Origin: Sanghuangporus weigelae
Taxonomy: Eukaryota > Basidiomycota > Agaricomycetes > Hymenochaetales > Hymenochaetaceae
Assembly (NCBI GenBank): GCA_033182465.1
Contig: CP137330.1
Span: 806,001-870,000, forward strand
DNA: 64,000 bases
Direction: 5' to 3'
The notes below the pieces were generated by a model. That model was not told the DNA's origin and searched no databases. It saw only the letters and a list, made by a program, of their open reading frames with translations. Numbering within the stretch: the first letter of the stretch is position 1; every line of letters starts with the position of its first letter. The position numbers and the translations under genes are program-made. Shown piece by piece: positions 57,048 to 64,000 of this stretch.

Positions 57048-59372
57048 ATGCATTTCTTGAAGTTACTCTCTGCGTTGCTTGGTTTCGCTCTTCTGGCTTC
57101 GTGTCTCGCTCTAGATAACTTGAGTCCTTTGTATATCGATAATATGACATCTTCCTCAGGACCATCATCAGACGGTCTATATCCTCCTCAAGAAGCTCTG
57201 GACGTCGCTGGATATCCAATTGCGCCTTCGGACCTCGCTTTGGAACAAGTGCACGTTTACATTCGTCATGGTCTGTGTCTTATGGCATTGCTCTTTGTAT
57301 ACAATGTTAATCTGATCTCTATGGAAGGCGAACGCACACCTGTGAGAATACGAATGTCGGATCCACCTGCTTCAATCCCCGCGCGATGGACTCTGTGTAG
57401 GACCGCTCGACAAGCTCACGCTCCAGTGGCGACATTTGGGGGGGCTGTTCGGGACTCTCCACGAGCATCAGACGGGATAGACTTTCTCCCAATCAAGAGA
57501 ATTGTGGAGAGTGCAGACGGAAGTGTGATTGACGGAGAATGGTAAGTTATTAATGCGTTTCATATTTTCTTCTTTCTAGCATTGATGCCATTGTGTCTCT
57601 CAGTCTACTCGGCGACCTTACGGATCTCGGCAGACGGGTATGCACTACGATTCTTCTGCCGTTGCTCGATTGAAATTCATGTCTTTATAGTCAACGCACA
57701 ACTTCGGTCGTGCTCTGAGGAAACTCTATGTTGAGAAGTGCGAATTTTATTAACGTTCTATCAGGTTATATTAAACATAACCAGGCTTGGCTTTCTCCCA
57801 GATTCGATGTCTGATGTTAGCGAAGGCTACTTTCGGTGAGTAGACTTTCATGCAAGTGCGCCAAGGAATCAAACATCCCATTAGATCTACTAATATGCCT
57901 CGGACTATCGAGTCATTACACCAAGTCATACATGGACTATATCCTCGTTCAAAACTTGCTCACGGACTCGTCCCACAAATACGCGTAAGGTTAGTCATTC
58001 AGTCGACCGAAGTTTACCGCGACGACGATCACGGATAACATGAACACGCTCAGAAATGGCATTGAGGATAATATCATTCCCAATTCGTATTCCTGTCCTC
58101 GTCTAGAGCAGCTGCTTATAAATTTCGCGAAAGGTAGAGTCACTAATGGCTTCAGTACCGAGCAATGCTGACAAGTACAATCAGCTGCTGCTGCTGCGTA
58201 TAACCATACCCTTGAGCCATTAGACGAGAAGCTATCAAAGTACATTGGCGGGAGACCTATTCGCGTTGTTCGTATATTCCTCTCGCGGTGACGTACTTTA
58301 CTCACATTTCTGCAGGACGGCCAACCCCGAGCATCCGGAATTCTGGATACGGTAAGCATGGAACTGTAGTGTTTTCCCTTCAATTTCAACGTCTGGGCGA
58401 TGATTTTATAGATCAGAGCAAGTAAAGCTCACGGGATCAAGGTTCCTCCGGAATTCCAGGATGAGCAGATCATGGGACTGATTGTAAGTGCATCACTCTT
58501 CGCGCTTTGAGCTACCGTTTGATTTCTCACGTGAAATTTACCTGTGGTCAGGAGAAGGCTGTCGTGACTGAATGGTTTGCAGGTTAGTCACAGTCATCAG
58601 AAAGCCGAAAAAAATCTTAACTAATCATTATTTACTGGCAGGATGTGAGGATGCGCATCTCATTCGTGAACGACTCAGCTCTCTAACACAGTTTGCTCCG
58701 ATAAGATAAGACCGAAGAACCGCGACGTCTAGGAATGGGCCGTCTCCTCGACGACCTCTCAGGCAAGATGTCGCTGAAAGTATCTCAATTGTCGTCCTCG
58801 CAAACTCAAGTTGCCACAAAGAGCTCCGCTACCCAGACCCCACCACCCAAGATACTAGTGTATAGCACACATGATACAGCGCTCGCAGCGCTACTCTCGA
58901 CTCTCGATGTCTTCGATGAAAAGTGCGTTAATCATGTTTAATCAACGGATCCACTGAGCTTAGATGATTGATTGGACACAGGTGGCCACCATTCACGTCT
59001 TCTGTTACATTCGAGCTCTTCAAAAAGACACGGGATGCGGAGGAGAACCAAACATCATATCTCCAAACAGTCTTCAGCACACTCTCACCATTCAAGAAGG
59101 TGCCAAAGCCCTCCCAACACTGTACGTTTAAGCGCCCACCGCTTTCGCTCTAGATTCCTTTCCTTTGATATTTCTTCACTAATTATGTTGGAGTAGTCGT
59201 CCGCGTGCGATACAAAAACCGGAACCTGTCCCTTCCCTTCTGCTCAGCCCAGGGCAAACACATGGACGGCCATCCGGAATTCTGCACACTCGCCGCATTC
59301 CAAGAACGCGTGCAGGAACTCGTGCCGGAGGACTGGGAAAGCGCCTGTGCTGCGCGGCCGACTTCCTCGTAG
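57048..59372 (+). CDS. Secreted histidine acid phosphatase
   Basis: Histidine-phosphatase superfamily enzyme hydrolysing phosphomonoesters, in the phytase/acid phosphatase branch. The start at 57048 gives a signal peptide (MHFLKLLSALLGFALLASCL). An intron splits the catalytic loop: VHVYIRHG joins ERTPVR to give the RHGERTPV signature. Later exons encode STHNFGRALRKLYVEK, FRSTNMPRTIESLHQVIHG and the distal catalytic YSTHDTALAALLSTLD (HD motif), then WPPFTSSVTFELF and HPEFCTLAAFQERVQEL before the stop. Catalytic His, Arg and HD residues are all present. More than ten introns, with exon bounds in the middle approximate. Likely extracellular phosphate scavenging. Exact substrate not determinable. 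Confidence 0.9.
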
Positions 59373-60766
59373 GAGTAGAAATGGGACAAGTATACTCAAT
59401 TTCTCTCCGTTCTATATTCTCCCGATAGAGTACGCAACATGCAGCGCAGTATCCGTCTGCGTGTTCGGACCCGATCGCTCAGATAGATGGTTAATAGTTG
59501 TCGTTCACTCTCTACATCATATTTTACTGATCTGATAGATGCGTCTTGATAGACTTCATTTACTCTTCGACTAATGATAATATTGGCATTGTTTTACATT
59601 TTGAAGTCGAGATGGGGACTATACCCAGGTACAATACAGTTACACTATTAAATTCGACATTTCAAGCTACGTAAAAGCACCACCCAATACACCATGAAGC
59701 ACAAATACATCATCAAGGATGCAAATCGGAAATCGTACAAATCGTACAACATAAATTGTACAGTACACGTTGAATCGATCATAGGACCCAAGAAACGCCG
59801 AATATTCCAAGCACCCAAAATAAAATGTGTGTCGGAGACGATCTAGCCTCTGTGCATTGATAGTGGAGGTGAGAGAAGGAGGGAAGACGTCCGCCTGAGA
59901 AGACAGAAGACGAACAAAGACGACAAATGGAAAAATCGTGATGCATATGCGATATTATACTATACAACAATTCATTATGCTACGTAACTGGGAAACCAAT
60001 GAAACGACAACAACCCGTGATGAAGAAAGAACGAACAAAACATCACATAGATACATAACCGAGTTGGCGATATAAAGTTCTTTCGATCCGGTCCGAATAA
60101 CTATGTAAGACAACATTGAAAGAAGGGGAAGAGCAGGAGAACATTCGAGGAGAGCAGGGTCGGGGACTGAGAAAGCGGGAAAGCGGGATAACGAACTCAT
60201 GGGCTAGGGCTACCGGGTACAATGAGATGAGTCGGAATGTTGTTGTTGTTCCTTTTTGTTGTGTAATGTAGAAGTCCACCTGCCAATACGAGAGCGGAGG
60301 AGAGCAAAGAGGGACAAAGAGAGGGGAGGGGCAGAGAAGGGAGCGAGCTTAGAGCCTGAGTCGTTTGAAAACATGTGACCAGGCTCACCAGGGGTAAAAG
60401 TACACAGCGAATGATCCATTCATTCATTCATTTGTTTTGGATTGGAATGATCTGGGTGAGACAGGAAGACAGAGATGTGTGATAAATAATGAATGGGCCA
60501 AAAGAAAAGAAAAAAATATATAGAGAAGACGAAGAAAACACGACTCGTTATCCACTTTTATAAGGAAACGTTGCGGCACGTAAATTGCGTGAAGATCGAT
60601 ACGCGTGAAGGTCGATACAGCATAATGGAGAGCGGAGGATGTGGGACATCCTCACGATAGATGGACTATGCGTAACCTGTCTCGTACATCGCAGATATGG
60701 CATATCATGGGCGCAAGAGGAGCAGTTCAATTCAATAATGGACATTCAACGTTCATGCTTTTACCA
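59373..60766. other. Long convergent intergenic region
   Basis: Lies between the 3' ends of the acid phosphatase and esterase genes. It includes a purine-rich stretch at about 60280-60350 and short CATT tandem repeats at about 60417-60432. No gene was found. Confidence 0.5.
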
Positions 60767-63644
60767 TTAGATCGACTCCATTCGCGGCGAGCAAGGCTGA
60801 GGCGGTCCATTACCCAGCTCAAGGCCGACTTTCTGCGCAGTCGCCAGTCCAAGCGGCGCAAGTGCAGAACGCCAGGCGTGCACACGTCTGCGACCTGCGA
60901 AGATCGTCGCAGACCGTGTCCCAGTCTCGCCATCCGGCCCAAATACGAACACCCTATCCGCAGCGCTGATCGAGATCGGCTGTTGAGGCTGCGAGGAGCC
61001 GTACAATTGTGCTGACCCGCCCAGAGGACTGCCGGGAAGGTGGTGATGGTGGTGATGGCCATGGTGGTGCCCGCCATTCGCATGATGCTGGAGATGATGC
61101 GGACCATGGTTATGTTGGTGCTGATTAAGATGCGAAAGCGCGAACGGGTTGGCATTCCCGAACGCGCTGGAGAAACTTGACGCTCGGCTGGAGACTGGGC
61201 TAGTCGTGTTCGAAGGCGCGAGTCCTCCCGCGAAACTCGAGACGGGTGCAAGCATCGGGGTAGCGAAGATCCCACGATCGCTCATACTAGCTACACCAGC
61301 GGGCTGCTGGGGTGTAAGCGGCGCGTCCCAAGGCTGCTCGCCCCACGCGAACTTCAGCCATGTCGCTTGTATATCCTCGCGCACCTTTGTATGCACCCAA
61401 TTCACCTCTGCATTCTCTTCGGGTGTGAGATCCGGATCCTCCGGGAAGGCTACATTCCCAAAAAGATAAAGTAGGTCGACTCCGTGATGCGGCATTCCGG
61501 TATACGGAGAGGCCTGATCAAAGACATATCGATACACGTAAGGAGCATTTGGGTATCGTTTTTGTTTCGGTGTTGAAGAACCGGGTCCTGGAGAAGGGGA
61601 TGGCGAGGGCGTGAAAGTCGATGGCTCCGAGCATTCTGAGATGGTACTGAGGTAGCCATCGCCAGTACTCAAATACCCATCCGCGCTAACGAGGGGCTGC
61701 GGGGACTCATCGTAAATGAAAGCAGAATCTGCCGCGCAACGGGCTGCAACATCCACTGGCCAAGCAAACGCGACGTCATTCATAAGTTCCATGACGCGTT
61801 CTGCAACTTCATCTTCTGTTTCCTCGCTGCCACTTGTCGAGGACTCATCGTCGTCAAGGGGTGAGTGCAAACCTACAGTTTCACGCGTCGGCGAGCCATC
61901 AATGATATCATATGCTCGCATCAAGGCGTCCGCTCTTCGTACGCTCTGAACGACCGCCCTCGCGCGTCGGGAAACAGCATCCGCAGCCCACAATCGGGCC
62001 GGGGCTGCCCACAATACACTTTCACAGGCAACGTCACCTATGATAATATCCTGGCGCCAGCTCCGTGGCGTGTCTAGAGAAGTTGAATACGGAAGCGCAA
62101 GCGTGCGCCAATCCGGACGTAAAAAGACACCATCATCTACCGGACGAACCCGTTCACCCTGTGCAGCGACGAGCTTCGACGCCGGCACTGCCCGCAGCTG
62201 CTCAATAGTAGTCGCGTGCAGTGCTGACATGACTCGTTCCAAATGGTGGCCTGCCGAGCCGATATCCTGGACTACCGAAGATGACGGAACGAGTGCTCCG
62301 GACTGCAGGATAGCACGGTGAAAGAGGGGTCCATCGTGGTCCGGGGGCGCAAAAACATCGGCTTCATTAGCTGAAGAAAGAAGGTGTGCATGTATATCCG
62401 CCGCTCCCCAAGAAGAACCAAATAACGTGACATTATAGGGGTCACCTCCGAACCCCGATATATATTTCCGTATCCATTTCAAAGCCATTCGCTGGTCGTG
62501 GAGCCCTATAAGCGTTCATTAGCATACGTGCTATGAGTATAGGCGCGCAAGGAACGTCGAGGACCTAATCCGAAAGTAATGAGTGACGTACCATAATTGC
62601 CAACGCCTTCTTCACCTACAGCCGTGTTGTCCTCTCTTAAGAGTTCACTGGCACCAAATCCGAACAAACCGAGTCGGAAGCTATGGTCGAAGGTTAGAGA
62701 ACCAAGGAAGTATGTAAGTCAGCATTGCCGAGTCATAACAGGAGTAGAAGCGGGCAAATTCGGAAAACTGAACACAAAAGAATGATGTGAAGTAAGATGG
62801 TCAAGAGTGATCCTCGGTATAGGTAGAAGGTGAATAAGATGAGGAGTCATGGATGAAGCAAGATTAATGCAACAACACAACTGAAGCGAAGGGAATATGA
62901 AGTAATTTCCAAAGTATACGATTAATAATAACGTAGATAATAATAAGACGTACTTGACAGCGACGATTATGATAGGTTTGTCGATCTGCACGCTCCTTCT
63001 CACGAGCGCGCCTGAGTCCCAAATCCAGTCTGTTCCGCAACCGGTGACGTTACCGCCCCCGTGTATCCAAACCATCACGGGAAGTAGCCCATTCTTCTCC
63101 CGACAGGCGGGGGCAGGCATAGTGACGGTCAGATTGAGGCATTCAAATTCATTTTCTTCGAGAACTTCCTTCTCAGGAATTATTTCTCGAGGAAGTCCGT
63201 ACAGACGCGTTTCGAGCCGCGTATTGCGTATTTGAGGACAAATTGGACTTAGCAAACAGATGTGAGGACAAAAAGTAATGAAAATAAAAGCGAGGAAAGA
63301 GAAACGGACCCGTTTTTGACAGCGTCTGTCTTGGCTGAAAAGGTCTCGTGCATGACAGGTCTGCGGAATCGCAATGGTACACTCGCATACTTGATGCCCC
63401 GGAACTGATGCACGTCGGCGCCATGCTCGGAGGCCCTGTGGCGAACGCCAACAAACTCGGTCTGCAAGCCAGGGTGCGCAAGCGAGACACGCTGTTCCTC
63501 CATAGAAGCAGGCTTGGACGTATGAAGGCGAGAGAGACGAGAAAGTAACTCAGACTCGTTGTCCTGGAGGTCGGGGTCTTGGAAACCTGCGCTCGCTGCG
63601 CTGTCTGTTGAGTCAGAATCAAAGTCTGGCGGAGCGATGGCCAT
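60767..63644 (-). CDS. Type-B carboxylesterase/lipase-fold protein with His-rich insertion
   Basis: Alpha/beta-hydrolase of the carboxylesterase family, predicted cytosolic because no signal peptide precedes the first domain. The start at 63644 gives [20 protein letters not shown]. Core motifs: [42 protein letters not shown] (oxyanion loop), [34 protein letters not shown] and [20 protein letters not shown]. The nucleophile elbow is GSSWG instead of the usual GESAG, but the Ser is kept. The probable catalytic His is in [14 protein letters not shown]. Between this and the C-terminus are Ser/Pro-rich linkers and a long His-rich run ([10 protein letters not shown] near 61050). Four exons, with introns shortly after the first Ala-Lys-rich exon, at IIIVAVK/FRLG and near GVGNYG. 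The last exon is 62488 or beyond to 60767. Substrate unknown. Confidence 0.88.
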
Positions 63645-64000
63645 AGCAGAAGAGGAGGATATGAAAGCGAAGGACGTAGTGATGTAGAATTACAGCAGCA
63701 GTGTCAGTATTGCGACACTGAACTGAAACGGAGCATAGCTAATTCATGACTGACGCGGGACACTGCCCTTTAGTACTTTCCAGATCCCGTCAATCCATTC
63801 CATCATCTACCCACAATCTCCATATCAGGTAAATTTATGTCACGCGATGTGACATCTACCTCGGAGATGACCGGATCCGAGTCACTCTTCATGGTATTCC
63901 GTTCCGCTTCCCCGGAGTCTAGATCTAGCTCTAGCATACTGCTCTCATACTCCGGTCTCTGCATCCATGATCAAGAGTGTGCTCGTAACCTACGCAGAAA
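63645..64000. other. Upstream region of the esterase gene
   Basis: No gene is supported to the window end. Confidence 0.4.

Overview
The window is genomic DNA of a filamentous basidiomycete, almost certainly an Agaricomycete. Genes are dense and split by many 45-80 nt GT-AG introns. Family content fits: FunK1 fungal protein kinases, a hybrid histidine kinase with a HEVRVPLN H-box, an RTA1-like membrane protein and a GH18 chitinase. Gene models were spliced by hand from donor and acceptor sites and reading-frame continuity. Where exon bounds are given, the frame closes exactly. No rRNA, tRNA, CRISPR array or intact mobile element was seen. Layout: 1-2.4 kb shows no gene. 2.4-11.4 kb holds a small membrane protein gene (-), a Git3/cAMP-receptor-like GPCR (+), a secreted GH18 chitinase (-), and SRP19 (-) head to head with VPS29 (+). 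11.7-15.2 kb is a tandem set of low-complexity, disordered-protein genes (-) whose intergenic spacers are themselves duplicated; one spacer carries an extra insertion of about 270 bp. 16.3-20.9 kb (+) holds a two-helix membrane protein, a zinc alcohol dehydrogenase of the formaldehyde-dehydrogenase type with very small exons, and a small probably stress-induced protein behind CRE-like sites and a TATA box. 21.7-26.3 kb is one large membrane-anchored hybrid histidine kinase (-). 26.4-35.8 kb is the accessory part. It is bounded by a roughly 120 bp direct repeat and contains a decayed cullin fragment and two tandem FunK1 kinase genes (+), which share a 436 nt perfectly identical tract spanning two introns. 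Each kinase carries an N-terminal region with PD-(D/E)XK-nuclease-like spacing. 36.1-56.8 kb (-) is ordinary genome: an Erv29/SURF4 cargo receptor, a SNF2 ATPase with embedded RING, an RTA1-like protein, a RING plus RRM protein, a C2H2-like protein, a mitochondrial acyl-CoA synthetase and an RMD1/DUF155 protein. 57.0-59.4 kb (+) is a secreted histidine acid phosphatase, and 60.8-63.6 kb (-) is a carboxylesterase-fold protein with a His-rich insertion. How the genes work together: most are independent housekeeping or signalling genes. Functional groupings are limited to secretory-pathway genes (SRP19, VPS29, Erv29), signalling genes (GPCR, histidine kinase, FunK1) and secreted hydrolases. Two head-to-head pairs (SRP19/VPS29 and the DUF155 gene/acid phosphatase) have spacers short enough for shared promoters. 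The FunK1 island is the most unusual region.
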